This document shows, one piece after another, positions 56,105 to 64,000 of a DNA stretch of 64,000 bases. The translations under genes were made by a program, and so were the position numbers. The DNA comes from Neisseria wadsworthii 9715 (GTDB lineage: Bacteria > Pseudomonadota > Gammaproteobacteria > Burkholderiales > Neisseriaceae). The stretch lies in NCBI RefSeq assembly GCF_000227765.1, contig NZ_JH165159.1, forward strand, positions 805,433 to 869,432, read 5' to 3'. The notes under the pieces are model-generated. The model ran no database searches. It worked only from the letters and a program-made list of their open reading frames with translations, and had not been told where the DNA came from. Each line of letters opens with the position of its first letter. Positions within the stretch are counted from its first letter, which is position 1.

Positions 56105-57592
56105 ATGATGGCAAAAAACTTGAATGTATTTGACAAAGAATACGGCCTGTTCATTAACGGTGAGTGGACTAAAGGCAGCAAAGGTGAGTTACTCACTTCT
56201 TATAACCCTTCCAACGGCGAAGAGTTGGCTAAATTTGTTGATGCCAGCAACGAAGATGTTGATGCCGCGGTGAAAGCGGCACAGGAAGCTTTTAAAACGT
56301 GGAAGAAAACTACTGCGACCGAGCGTGCTTTGATTTTGAACCAAATCGCTGATGTGATTGATGAAAATGCAGAGCTGTTTGCTTTGCAGGAAACACTGGA
56401 TAACGGCAAACCCATCCGCGAAACGCGTGCAGCCGATATTCCTTTGGCGTCCGACCACTTCCGCTACTTTGCAAGTGTGATCCGAGGTGAAGAAGGCACT
56501 TGTAACCAACTGGACGAAGAAGATTTGTCTATCGTATTGCGCGAGCCTATCGGCGTGGTAGGTCAAATTATTCCGTGGAACTTCCCATTTCTGATGGCTG
56601 CGTGGAAAATCGCCCCCGCTTTGGCTGCCGGTTGCACCATCGTGATCCATCCTTCAAGCAGCACTTCTTTGAGCCTGCTTTCGTTTGCACAGAAAGTGAG
56701 CCATTTATTGCCTAAAGGGGTGTTGAACATCATCACCGGTAAAGGCTCCAAATCCGGTGAGTATATGTTGCATCATAAAGGTTTCAACAAGCTGGCATTT
56801 ACCGGTTCGACCGCAGTAGGCCGTCGCGTAGGTATTGCTGCTGCGGAACTGTTGGTTCCGGCTACTTTGGAATTGGGTGGCAAATCGGCCAACATCTTCT
56901 TTGACGATATGCCCTTTGACAAGGCTTTGGAAGGTGCGCAAAAAGGCATTTTGTTCAACCAAGGACAAGTATGTTGCGCCGGTTCGCGTATCTTTGTTCA
57001 GGAAGGTATTTACGATAAATTTGTGAATGCGTTGGCTGAAGAGTTTAAGAAAGTGAAAGTTGGTCTGCCGTGGGAAGACGACACTCAAATGGGTGCGCAA
57101 GTGAATGCCGGTCAGCTGGAAACGATTTTGAAATATGTCAAAATCGGTGAACAAGAGGGTGCCCGTATTATTACCGGCGGTAAAAAAATAGAAGGTGGCG
57201 ATTTGGGTAAAGGTGAATTCGTTGAGCCGACCCTGATTGCTTCCGACAGCAATGATGATCAAGTTTCCCAAGAAGAAATCTTTGGCCCGGTAGCAACTGT
57301 GATTAAGTTCAAAACCGAAGAAGAAGTAATCAAAATGGCCAATGATTCTGAATACGGTTTGGGCGGTGCGGTTTGGAGCAAAGATATCAACCGCTGTTTG
57401 CGCGTATCCCGTGCATTGGAAACCGGCCGCGTTTGGGTAAACTGCTATAACCGCTTGCCTGCCGGCGCACCGTTTGGTGGCTACAAAGCTTCCGGTATCG
57501 GCCGTGAAACCCACAAAATGATGCTGGCTGCTTACACCCAAGTGAAGAATATCTACATCAGCACCCGCGAAGAGCGTGAAGGTATGTATTAA
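56105..57592 (+). CDS. Aldehyde dehydrogenase
   Basis: The 495-residue NAD(P)-dependent enzyme has IPWNFPFLMAAWK, LELGGKSANIFF (general-base Glu) and NQGQVCCAGSRIF (catalytic Cys), with EEIFGPVATVIKF. The cofactor motif that is often KPSExTP reads IHPSSSTSLS here, in the style of the IQPSSST subgroup. Start ATG 56105 follows AGAAGGAGAATC; an upstream ATG at 56066 lacks such a site. It probably oxidises acetaldehyde or similar. Confidence 0.9.
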   Translation: MMAKNLNVFDKEYGLFINGEWTKGSKGELLTSYNPSNGEELAKFVDASNEDVDAAVKAAQEAFKTWKKTTATERALILNQIADVIDENAELFALQETLDNGKPIRETRAADIPLASDHFRYFASVIRGEEGTCNQLDEEDLSIVLREPIGVVGQIIPWNFPFLMAAWKIAPALAAGCTIVIHPSSSTSLSLLSFAQKVSHLLPKGVLNIITGKGSKSGEYMLHHKGFNKLAFTGSTAVGRRVGIAAAELLVPATLELGGKSANIFFDDMPFDKALEGAQKGILFNQGQVCCAGSRIFVQEGIYDKFVNALAEEFKKVKVGLPWEDDTQMGAQVNAGQLETILKYVKIGEQEGARIITGGKKIEGGDLGKGEFVEPTLIASDSNDDQVSQEEIFGPVATVIKFKTEEEVIKMANDSEYGLGGAVWSKDINRCLRVSRALETGRVWVNCYNRLPAGAPFGGYKASGIGRETHKMMLAAYTQVKNIYISTREEREGMY

Positions 57593-57618
57593 TTGCTGAT
57601 TTGATATTGGTTTGAATG

Positions 57619-57647
57619 AGGCTGTCTGAAAATTTTTCAGACAGCCT
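57619..57647. terminator. AGGCTGTCTGAA hairpin overlapping the TIGR03915 stop codon
   Basis: AGGCTGTCTGAA (57619-57630) pairs with TTCAGACAGCCT (57636-57647). The right arm encodes Gln-Ala-Val-stop of the minus-strand gene. The variant is not the window's usual form and recurs at 59786-59817. Confidence 0.8.
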
Positions 57648-58395
57648 GTTTTTCTGTGAGATATTTCCAATAACGTTGCGGCATTTGTTGGCGGTGTAAA
57701 CGAGGATTACGCCGCGAAAAAATGGTCGTGCTTTGAAAATAACGCTGCCATAGCTTTTGGTAGTCTTTTTCGTGTGTGGCACGGCTCGTTTGCGGAGGGT
57801 TTTCTTCCGAACCGCTGATGGGGTAAAGGCTGCCTGAATCGTGATATATGCCGTAATGCCTTTGGATATCGAAAATTGCCCATTTCTGATCGGGATAGCG
57901 GTTTCGGAAGTGGCGTACAATCAACGGTAGGACGTCAAATTGCGGTTCAATCCGTGCCAGATAAAGGTTGTTTTCCCATTCTTCAAAGCGTACAAACGCT
58001 TCCATGCGATGTTTTTCGCAGCCTACGCTTTTTACCCATTGTGCCCATTGCATCACATCGAAATGACCGTAATCGCTAAGTATGTTGGCATGGTGCGGCT
58101 GTGCGAGTGCGAGGCGGACGATGCGGAAAAAGGTATCCGGCATTTCCGGAGCAGCGGACAGGAAACCATAGAGCAGCTTCAGCATCCCGCGTCGGCCGAT
58201 TTGCCGTTCTAATCGGGTAAAAACACGGCGGGCATGTTCGGGAGAAGTGGGTACGGTTTCATTTTGTGCAAATAAATCGGCATGGTTGTTGTTGCAGGAA
58301 ATATGTATGGCCTGAGGTGGGTATTTTTTCGCGTAAATATAGAAGACTGCGCTTAGCAAACCGTCGAAGCTGCCGTCGTAATATAGATGGTGCAT
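57637..58395 (-). CDS. TIGR03915-family protein of the putative DNA repair/modification pair
   Basis: The 252-residue protein starts MHHLYYDGSFDGLLSAVFYIYAKK and contains RTLERQIG-type FTRLERQIGRRGML, AQPHHANILSDYGHFDVMQW, FVRFEEWENNLYLARIEPQFDVLPLI and WAIFDIQRHYGIY. This matches my memory of TIGR03915, often named putative DNA repair protein, always paired with a radical SAM protein. No biochemical function is established. ATG 58393-58395 is preceded by AAAAGGAATACTC; the longer in-frame start is less likely. It is 25 bp downstream of the radical SAM gene. Confidence 0.8.
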   Translation of the reverse strand: MHHLYYDGSFDGLLSAVFYIYAKKYPPQAIHISCNNNHADLFAQNETVPTSPEHARRVFTRLERQIGRRGMLKLLYGFLSAAPEMPDTFFRIVRLALAQPHHANILSDYGHFDVMQWAQWVKSVGCEKHRMEAFVRFEEWENNLYLARIEPQFDVLPLIVRHFRNRYPDQKWAIFDIQRHYGIYHDSGSLYPISGSEENPPQTSRATHEKDYQKLWQRYFQSTTIFSRRNPRLHRQQMPQRYWKYLTEKQAV

Positions 58396-58407
58396 GAGTA
58401 TTCCTTT

Positions 58408-58418
58408 TTCAGACAGGC
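58408..58418 (-). repeat. Variant DUS between the paired genes
   Basis: TTCAGACAGGC is followed by CCT instead of AT, so it lies between the two dialect forms. It sits in the gap between the radical SAM and TIGR03915 genes. Confidence 0.6.
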
Positions 58419-58420
58419 CC

Positions 58421-59683
58421 TTATCCAAATAAATCGCCTTGTTGTGCATCGCTTTGGCTGAATTTTGAACGTATGTTTTGCAGCAGCAGGCAGCTTAGTT
58501 TCGGGCTGTCGATTAAGTCGGCATAGCGGTTGGGTTCTTGCAGCGTGATGAAGTAGCGTGCTCGGTTGAGGGCGATGCCCATTTTTGCCAGTTGGGCGAG
58601 GGTAATGACGCGGAAGCGTCGTGCTTGCACTATACGCTTAGCTGATTTCACTCCAATGCCCGGCACGCGTAAAATGGTTTCGAGGGGAGCGGTTTGCAAC
58701 GGCACAGGAAACCATTCGCGGTGGCGTAGCGCCCAGGCGAGTTTGGGGTCAAAGTCCAAATCGAGAAAGGGTTGTGTATCGTCGAGAATCTCGTGTTCAT
58801 TGAAGCCGTAAAAACGCATCAACCAATCGGCCTGATAGAGGCGGTTTTCGCGCCGAAGCGGCACTTGTGCGGACAAAGGTGGCAGGCGTTTGTCTTCTAA
58901 AACCGGAACATATCCGGAGTAATACACGCGTTTGAGGCGGTAGTTGCGGTAAAACTGGCCGGCCGCTCGGATAATCTGGCGGTCGTTTTCACCTGCCGCA
59001 CCAATGATAAATTGCGTACTTTGGCCTGCGGGAGCGAATTTCGGCGTGGATTTGATGGTTTTACGGGTTTCTTGTAATGCGGTGATTTCGTTGCGCACAA
59101 AAGCCATTGGTCGGGTCATGTCGTGATGGTTTTTTTCAGGTGCAAGCAGTTTAAGGCCGGAAATGGTGGGGATTTCCATATTGATGCTGAGGCGGTCGGC
59201 GTACAGGCCGGCTTCGTGTAGGATTTCTTCTGAGGCTTTCGGGATGGTTTTGAGATGGATGTAGCCGTGAAACTGGTGCTCCAGCCGTAGTTTTTTGGCG
59301 ATCCGCACCAAACGCTCCATGGTGTAATCCGCGTTTTTGAAAATACCCGAGCTTAAAAACAGACCTTCGATGTAATTTCTGCGGTAAAAGCTAAGTGTCA
59401 AATCGACCACTTCGTCTACCGTGAAGGCTGCTCGGACAATGTCGTTACTGCGGCGTGAAACGCAATAGGCGCAGTCGTAAATGCAATGGTTGGTAAGCAG
59501 GATTTTTAATAATGATACGCAGCGGCCGTCTTCAGTGAAGCTGTGGCAAATGCCTGCCCGTGAAGCGTTGCCCAGACCGCTGCCGTTATTAGTGCGTTTG
59601 CTGCCGCTGGATGAGCAGGAAACATCGTATTTTGCTGCGTCGGCCAGTATTTCCAGCTTTTTGCTGATTTTATCGTAGTCCAT
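58421..59683 (-). CDS. Radical SAM protein, TIGR03916-type DNA modification/repair family
   Basis: The 420-residue protein has a radical SAM cluster motif CIYDCAYC (about residues 67-74), preceded by the typical ISKKLEILADAAKYDVSCSSSG and GICHSFTEDGRCVSLLKILLTNHC. The C-terminal part has helix-hairpin-helix-like RVPGIGVKSAKRIVQARRF (about 350-368), a DNA-binding motif. It matches TIGR03916, whose partner is TIGR03915; the pair is conserved but its chemistry is unknown. It is transcribed first, then the partner. Confidence 0.85.
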   Translation of the reverse strand: MDYDKISKKLEILADAAKYDVSCSSSGSKRTNNGSGLGNASRAGICHSFTEDGRCVSLLKILLTNHCIYDCAYCVSRRSNDIVRAAFTVDEVVDLTLSFYRRNYIEGLFLSSGIFKNADYTMERLVRIAKKLRLEHQFHGYIHLKTIPKASEEILHEAGLYADRLSINMEIPTISGLKLLAPEKNHHDMTRPMAFVRNEITALQETRKTIKSTPKFAPAGQSTQFIIGAAGENDRQIIRAAGQFYRNYRLKRVYYSGYVPVLEDKRLPPLSAQVPLRRENRLYQADWLMRFYGFNEHEILDDTQPFLDLDFDPKLAWALRHREWFPVPLQTAPLETILRVPGIGVKSAKRIVQARRFRVITLAQLAKMGIALNRARYFITLQEPNRYADLIDSPKLSCLLLQNIRSKFSQSDAQQGDLFG

Positions 59684-59785
59684 GATGTTTCTCTGTAAAA
59701 CTAAAGTTTATTTATTATAATTGTAAGATTTTATGTAGTCAGCTAAATTTTTTCTTAGTTTTGGTGTGGGGAGTTATTATGGATA

Positions 59786-59817
59786 AGGCTGTCTGAAAAC
59801 TTTGTTTCAGACAGCCT
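59786..59817. terminator. AGGCTGTCTGAA hairpin on the far side of the paired genes
   Basis: AGGCTGTCTGAA (59786-59797) pairs with TTCAGACAGCCT (59806-59817), followed by TTTT. With 57619-57647 it brackets the radical SAM/TIGR03915 pair. Confidence 0.8.
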
Positions 59818-59856
59818 TTTTATGTGATTCAGTTTGAATAGCTTATTGCAATAAGT

Positions 59857-60303
59857 TTACTTACCGGGTTCAGCCTCGCCGCTGTCTATCGACCAGGGAA
59901 TGCCGAAGCGGTCGGTAACGATACCGAAGCCTTGGGAAAAGAAAGTTGCTTCAAACGGCATTTCGATGGTGCCGCCTTCTGCCAAGGCATTGAAAATACG
60001 TTGCCCTTCGGCAGGGGTGTTCACGCTGATATTGATTTGTATGCCTTGCGGTTTTTGATAGCCGCTGCCTGTGGCGCATAGCTCGGAGACAATGTCGGAT
60101 GCCATTAAGGTTTGCGAACCGATTGTTAACTGGGCATGCATGATTTTTTGTTTGTTTGCTTCGGATAAGGGCGGCATATCGGGATCAGGCGGCATGTCGT
60201 TGTAGGTATAGCGGTCGGTGATTTTTGCATTGAAGAGTTGCGCATAGAATTCAATAGCTTCGGCGCAATCGCCGTTGAAATAAAGATATGGAATGAATTT
60301 CAT
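59857..60303 (-). CDS. VOC-family protein (PhnB-like)
   Basis: The 148-residue protein starts MKFIPYLYFNGDCAEAIEFYAQLF and has HAQLTIGSQTLMASD and GFGIVTDRFGIPWSID, the PhnB-like vicinal-oxygen-chelate pattern. Metal ligands are not conserved enough to assign an enzyme. ATG 60301-60303 is preceded by GGAGAACACC, so the longer in-frame ATG is not used. Confidence 0.85.
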   Translation of the reverse strand: MKFIPYLYFNGDCAEAIEFYAQLFNAKITDRYTYNDMPPDPDMPPLSEANKQKIMHAQLTIGSQTLMASDIVSELCATGSGYQKPQGIQINISVNTPAEGQRIFNALAEGGTIEMPFEATFFSQGFGIVTDRFGIPWSIDSGEAEPGK

Positions 60304-60346
60304 GGTGTTCTCCATTGTGTGGTTTGATTGGGAGAAGCCCGTTTTT

Positions 60347-60359
60347 TTCAGACAGGCCT
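60347..60359 (-). repeat. Variant DUS
   Basis: TTCAGACAGGCCT, a mixed form of the TG- and AG-dialects, unpaired, upstream of the VOC gene. Confidence 0.6.
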
Positions 60360-60396
60360 TGCGGCAATGATAAGGTATTTGAAGAAAAGCTATTTA

Positions 60397-61179
60397 TCAC
60401 GGATTGCGCTGGGCTTTGATAAATTCAAACAACAGCTTGGGCAGATTGACGGTAATCGGCGGATCGCTGGATTGGAAGGGACGCATGTTTAAGCTTACCG
60501 TAAGCGGAGCGGCCAAAGGAAAGCAAATGGGTTCGGGGTGGATGCCGCGCAGGCAGTGGTCGAGGCGGAAATAGTGCAAAGGGTTGAGGCTGGGTTCGAT
60601 TTCGCAACCGAGCAGATAATAAATACCGTCGGGCACATTACGGATTGAGAAACTTCTGGTATGGAATAAGGCGTTGCCGACTATGGGCACGCCGCGAGGG
60701 ATGGGTTCGGGAAACAGGCCGGCAAATACTACGCTGTGCGAATTTGCGCCTGAAATGGAGATGTTGAGAGGATGCGGTTGCCGGTGTTTTTCAGGATCAA
60801 AGTTGTAATGGGGAAGGGCGCGGGAGGTGGGTTCGGAAACCTGTTCGTTGAAAATGCGGCTTGCGGTTGCGGCTTGATTGCGGTAATCGCGCGGGGTTTG
60901 GCCGGTATGGTAATGGAAGCGTTGGCTGTATGTGCCTGCGCTGGCGTGGCCGGCTTCAAGTTGTGATTCGATAATGCTTTTGCCTTCAATCAGAGGCCCG
61001 ATGCCTTGTTCGATTTTGAGGGCCGCAATGTAGTCGCGCATGGAAATGCCTGTCTGAAGATGAAACCAGCGGCTGAGATAGAAGCGGCTGTAGCCGAAAT
61101 GTGCGGCGATATCGGCTGGTGTGGGGTTGTCTTTCAGACAGGCTCTGATATGGGTGGTTACTTCGTCTAGTGAAAGCAT
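60397..61179 (-). CDS. AraC-family transcriptional regulator
   Basis: The 260-residue protein has the AraC DNA-binding domain at its N-terminus: ADIAAHFGYSRFYLSRWFHLQTGISMRDYIAALKIE and a second helix-turn-helix HASAGTYSQRFHYHTGQTPRDYR (about 18-100). The C-terminal part (LNISISGANSHSVVFAGLF, PDGIYYLLGCEIEPSLNPLHYF) may be the sensor. An N-terminal DNA-binding domain is the reverse of AraC but common in some subgroups. Two DUS lie in its coding sequence (near 61051 and 61132). It is transcribed after the 145-residue gene, 11 bp apart. Confidence 0.85.
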   Translation of the reverse strand: MLSLDEVTTHIRACLKDNPTPADIAAHFGYSRFYLSRWFHLQTGISMRDYIAALKIEQGIGPLIEGKSIIESQLEAGHASAGTYSQRFHYHTGQTPRDYRNQAATASRIFNEQVSEPTSRALPHYNFDPEKHRQPHPLNISISGANSHSVVFAGLFPEPIPRGVPIVGNALFHTRSFSIRNVPDGIYYLLGCEIEPSLNPLHYFRLDHCLRGIHPEPICFPLAAPLTVSLNMRPFQSSDPPITVNLPKLLFEFIKAQRNP

Positions 61180-61190
61180 AGTTTGGGTGC

Positions 61191-61628
61191 TTATTCGTAG
61201 GGCTCTGTAAAGCTGACAGGGGTGGTTAAAGTAAACGGTGTGTCTGTGTAGCCGTCCAAACCTTCGTAGTCAAAACAATAAACGCCTTCTATGGTAACGG
61301 AAACACTGCCGTCGGAGTTAGCTTGGAAGGTTAAAGCGTTTACGTCAATCGGATGGTGTACTCCATCAAGATAAATCGATCCGTCGATATAAGGCGTGGT
61401 TGGGGTGGCTGCTGCATCGTTGAGGGGAAATTGGAATGTGCGGCCGATTAAATCTTCCGGTTGGAGTGAGGGCAGCCTGATGCTGTCGAGGCGGATTTCG
61501 GTTTCTTCTTCTTCGTAGTCGTCGTTCCATTTAAATGTATGTAGTGGGATGGTTAAGGAAGCATCGTTTGGCGAACCGAGTAAAGCGGCGTAGCGTGGGC
61601 GTAAGAGATGTGTAGGAAAAGTTTTCAT
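61191..61628 (-). CDS. Protein of unknown function upstream of the AraC regulator
   Basis: The 145-residue acidic protein (MKTFPTHLLRPRYAALLGSP..., WNDDYEEEETEIRLDS, YIDGSIYLDGVHHPIDVNAL, GLDGYTDTPFTLTTPVSFTE) looks beta-rich and lacks a signal peptide. I recognise no family. It is the first gene of a likely two-gene unit with the AraC regulator. Confidence 0.6.
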   Translation of the reverse strand: MKTFPTHLLRPRYAALLGSPNDASLTIPLHTFKWNDDYEEEETEIRLDSIRLPSLQPEDLIGRTFQFPLNDAAATPTTPYIDGSIYLDGVHHPIDVNALTFQANSDGSVSVTIEGVYCFDYEGLDGYTDTPFTLTTPVSFTEPYE

Positions 61629-62076
61629 TGCGGGCTTTCTGAAAAATAGATTGTTGGTAATTGAGCATGCTCGGTAAATGCGGGTTCAAAGCAGCCTGTT
61701 ACGGCTTTGTGATATGTGATTCTTTTGCGACCTTATCCAATCGTTTTTTATCTGTTATTTTTTGTTTTACATCAATTTTAGCTGATGAGAATATGAATCT
61801 CAAAATGCCTGTCTGAAAAGTTTCAGACAGGCATTGATTATATATGCTGATTTGATAAATGATTTGATTGTAATCCGGTAAATCAGTTTTGCTTCAGGTC
61901 AAATTTGGTTGAATCATTTAAAGGAAAGCAGCGGATATTGGTTGAACGCAATATGAATGAAAATGACACGTTGTTAGAATACAAAAAATTCATAATGAAT
62001 TATATAAAGCAGGTGCGTTTGCTTCTTTGGGCAGACGGGTTGGCGCAGTCTGATTTTGAAATAAAGGAGAAACTAT
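61629..62076. other. Intergenic region, divergent promoters
   Basis: No certain gene. It has a DUS-pair hairpin at 61805-61834. A short frame from ATG 61953 (MNENDTLLEYKKFIMNYIKQ...) looks partly coding but runs into the next gene, so it may be a remnant. Confidence 0.5.
61805..61834. terminator. DUS-pair hairpin
   Basis: ATGCCTGTCTGAA (61805-61817) pairs with TTCAGACAGGCAT (61822-61834) over a 4-base loop. Confidence 0.75.
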
Positions 62077-63825
62077 ATGACAAAGCTGTATCTTGGCCCA
62101 GTGTTGTCGTTCCGTGGTGGGGCAGAGCAGGGGCAGTGGAAAGTGAGTGCGATGATCGGCGTTTCCGATACTGAGCTTTTCCCTGTGGTGCGGGTGGACG
62201 GAGTGGCGACCGATGCGCCGAAAATATTGTTGCGGCATGGCGGGAAAGCTTATCTGCGTTATGATTTGTCATGCAAACAGCGGGCGCAGGAAAGAAGGGT
62301 TGAATACCGTATCGATGGGGTTGATGAAGTATGGCATTTTACCGTTCCGGCCAAAGGGCAGGCGCCGCGTATGGTTTATGTGTCGTGCAATGGTTTTTCG
62401 GATGCCAACGGTATCCGAAAGTTGATTAAAGGCGAAAATGCGGTTTGGGAAGATTTATTGTGTAATCACGATAAAACCGTGCGCCCGCCGCGTTATCAGC
62501 TGGATAAGGAGCAGCTTTGGCACGAAGCGCGCACGCATGATAAAGGTTTGCAACGCTTTCATCTGATGGTGATGGGCGGTGATCAGATTTATTTTGATCC
62601 TATTTGGGAAGATATTAAGCTGTTGAAAAAGTGGATCGGCCTGCCGCGCAAGGAGCAATTGAAATACAAGGTTAACGCACAGCTCGAAAAGGTGATAGGC
62701 GATTATTACATTAATTTTTATCTGAGCCGTTGGCTGCCGAGCAATCATGCGCCGTGGGGTTCGTCTAACAAAACTTTGGATTCGGCACACGGTATGGCGC
62801 GTATCCCTACTGTGATGATGTGGGATGACCATGACATTTTCGACGGTTGGGGGTCTCATAGTCCGGAAATGCAGCGCTGCCCGCTGTTTCAAAGGATGTT
62901 TTATCACGCAAGGCGCGCGTTTTGGGTGTTTCAGATGCAGCAGGCTGAAGAGCAGCTTCCTGAATTAAAGCTGCGCACGGATATTAATATGCGGATTGAT
63001 GACCCGATATTTGAGCCGATTGAGTGGTCGAAAGTGTTGAAATCAGACAAACTGGCTTTGCCCTTATTCGATAATCAGCCCGGCTTCTCTTTTGCCCACG
63101 CTATCGGCCCCGTCAGCCTGCTGGTGGCGGATTTGCGCACCGAGCGTTCGCATGAGCAGATTATGGGGCCGACAACATGGCATTCGATGCAGAAATGGCT
63201 GGCATCAGGAATTCCCGAAGCCGGCGGCTCGCGCCATTTATTGTTTGTATCATCGGTGCCGGTGATGCACCCCAAACTTTCATTGGCAGAGCTGCTGATG
63301 GACAATCTGGGCTACGACCATGTGCTCGACAGCAGCGCCGATGATTTGAAAGATCATTGGACCAATGATGATCATGAAGGCGAACGCAAGCGTTTGATAG
63401 AAACGCTGTTTAGAACAGCGCAAGAAAAGCAAATGCGCGTAACCGTATTGTCAGGGGATGTGCATGTTGCCGCATGGGGCGTGGTTTCACGCACCGACAC
63501 GGATTGCTGCGACGGCAGCACGCAGATTCAGCAGCTTACCTCCAGTGCGGTGGTACATCCTTCGCTGGTGTCTGTGATGGAGCGTTTGTTTTGCCAAATG
63601 CTCAATTCGTTGGCCAAGAAAAAGCAGAAACTGGACGGTTGTACTGAGGCTGAAATGATGCTGTTCCCTGCGTCTAACCGCTATGTAGTAGCGGCGCGAA
63701 ACTGGCTTGCGCTTGAGTTGGATGAAGATATGAAAGGCGGTAAATTATGGGCAAGCTGGCGTTGCGAAACAAAAGACGCATTTACCAATCATTTGCTGGC
63801 TATTGAGCCGGTAAAAAACAGTTGA
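62077..63825 (+). CDS. PhoD-like metallophosphatase
   Basis: The 582-residue protein has the PhoD/alkaline phosphatase D metal motifs: VMGGDQIYFD, MMWDDHDIFDGWG and LSGDVHVAAWG. No signal peptide is seen, so it is probably cytosolic, unlike Bacillus PhoD. AAAGGAGAAAC precedes ATG 62077. Substrate unknown; phosphodiesters or phosphomonoesters are plausible. Monocistronic, ending at a DUS hairpin. Confidence 0.85.
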   Translation: MTKLYLGPVLSFRGGAEQGQWKVSAMIGVSDTELFPVVRVDGVATDAPKILLRHGGKAYLRYDLSCKQRAQERRVEYRIDGVDEVWHFTVPAKGQAPRMVYVSCNGFSDANGIRKLIKGENAVWEDLLCNHDKTVRPPRYQLDKEQLWHEARTHDKGLQRFHLMVMGGDQIYFDPIWEDIKLLKKWIGLPRKEQLKYKVNAQLEKVIGDYYINFYLSRWLPSNHAPWGSSNKTLDSAHGMARIPTVMMWDDHDIFDGWGSHSPEMQRCPLFQRMFYHARRAFWVFQMQQAEEQLPELKLRTDINMRIDDPIFEPIEWSKVLKSDKLALPLFDNQPGFSFAHAIGPVSLLVADLRTERSHEQIMGPTTWHSMQKWLASGIPEAGGSRHLLFVSSVPVMHPKLSLAELLMDNLGYDHVLDSSADDLKDHWTNDDHEGERKRLIETLFRTAQEKQMRVTVLSGDVHVAAWGVVSRTDTDCCDGSTQIQQLTSSAVVHPSLVSVMERLFCQMLNSLAKKKQKLDGCTEAEMMLFPASNRYVVAARNWLALELDEDMKGGKLWASWRCETKDAFTNHLLAIEPVKNS

Positions 63826-63851
63826 GTTGGTTTTAGTTTGAGTTCATGGGA

Positions 63852-63892
63852 ATGCCTGTCTGAAAAAGTTTTATGGGTTTTCAGACAGGCAT
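63852..63892. terminator. DUS-pair hairpin after the PhoD-like gene
   Basis: ATGCCTGTCTGAA (63852-63864) pairs with TTCAGACAGGCAT (63880-63892). Confidence 0.8.
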
Positions 63893-63913
63893 TTGTTTGG
63901 AGTAACGAAGCGT

Positions 63914-64000
63914 ATGATGAAACCAACGTTTGCGGTTGTTATTCCTTTTCTACCAAATCGCATGAAATATGCCTGGTTTGAGCATCTAAACAGCAACCTG
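63914..64000 (+). CDS. Start of an unidentified gene (cut by the window)
   Basis: An open frame runs from ATG 63914 (or ATG 63917) to the window edge: MMKPTFAVVIPFLPNRMKYA and WFEHLNSNL. Too little is visible to name it. Confidence 0.5.
   Translation, partial: MMKPTFAVVIPFLPNRMKYAWFEHLNSNL

Noticed and set aside
61953-62174. Small ORF starting MNENDTLLEYKKF before the PhoD-like gene
   Set aside because: It overlaps the first 98 bases of a gene with a good ribosome site, and its C-terminal part is clearly the shadow of that gene. The first 40 residues might be a remnant, but this is not enough for a gene.

Overview
The window is a chromosomal segment from a member of the Neisseriaceae, most likely the genus Neisseria. 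The strongest evidence is the DNA uptake sequence (DUS) seen throughout, TGCCTGTCTGAA, usually as ATGCCTGTCTGAA paired with its reverse complement to form hairpin terminators between genes. As I recall, this is the dialect reported for N. wadsworthii and close relatives; it is not the ATGCCGTCTGAA/AGGCCGTCTGAA form of N. meningitidis, N. gonorrhoeae and most commensals. Gene content fits too: paired bacterioferritins, zinc-independent L31/L36, a HisB with an N-terminal extension, CcoG-FixH, MaeB, RelA and LdcA. No rRNA or tRNA genes and no CRISPR array were found.

Layout. 1-1600: remnants, with a phage-like frameshifted reading frame, a lipoprotein and a truncated membrane-protein gene. 1750-6370: DUF2750 protein, DarP, PmbA/TldE, an AT-rich orphan DUF2247-like gene, then bioD-bioC. 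6500-10250: aroK-aroB and the rpsP-rimM-trmD-rplS ribosome operon. 10500-22370: nitrilase-family protein, an unknown membrane-anchored protein, a structured leader or small RNA and prfC, a degenerate nicotinamidase-like protein, ccoG-fixH, maeB, a HIT protein and ldcA. 22680-27620: histidine cluster hisC-hisB-hisH-hisA-(small membrane protein)-hisF. 28000-41160: TonB-C-like protein, malate synthase G, rRNA modification genes, grxB, a Roadblock protein, relA, trxB, a lipoprotein and typA. 41500-46600: bfrA-bfrB, nitroreductase, Zur-controlled rpmE2-rpmJ2, clpB. 46600-52100: a type ISP restriction-modification island. 52100-64000: aldo/keto reductase, sirtuin, L,D-transpeptidase, HAD phosphatase, aldehyde dehydrogenase, the uncharacterised TIGR03915/TIGR03916 pair, VOC protein, AraC regulator, PhoD-like phosphatase and the start of another gene.

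The most unusual locus is the ISP island. A 1494-codon nuclease-helicase-methyltransferase gene ends in 33 copies of CGAA. The three frames after the tract give three outcomes: a short tail (current frame), a 50-odd residue extension repeating the motif just before the tract, or an uninterrupted fusion to the following 263-codon ORF, which looks like the C-terminal target-recognition part of an ISP enzyme. This predicts a three-way phase switch. The island carries uptake sequences of the other Neisseria dialect (AGGCCGTCTGAA, ATGCCGTCTGAA), so it was probably acquired from a species using that dialect. The TIGR03915/TIGR03916 pair is likewise bracketed by AGGCTGTCTGAA hairpins unlike those elsewhere, suggesting a second transferred cassette.

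Other points: uptake sequences that supply the stop codon of three genes, an inverted copy of the bioD 3' end flanking the DUF2247-like gene, a palindromic repeat inserted in a DUS hairpin, and a promoter-hairpin-terminator unit before prfC.
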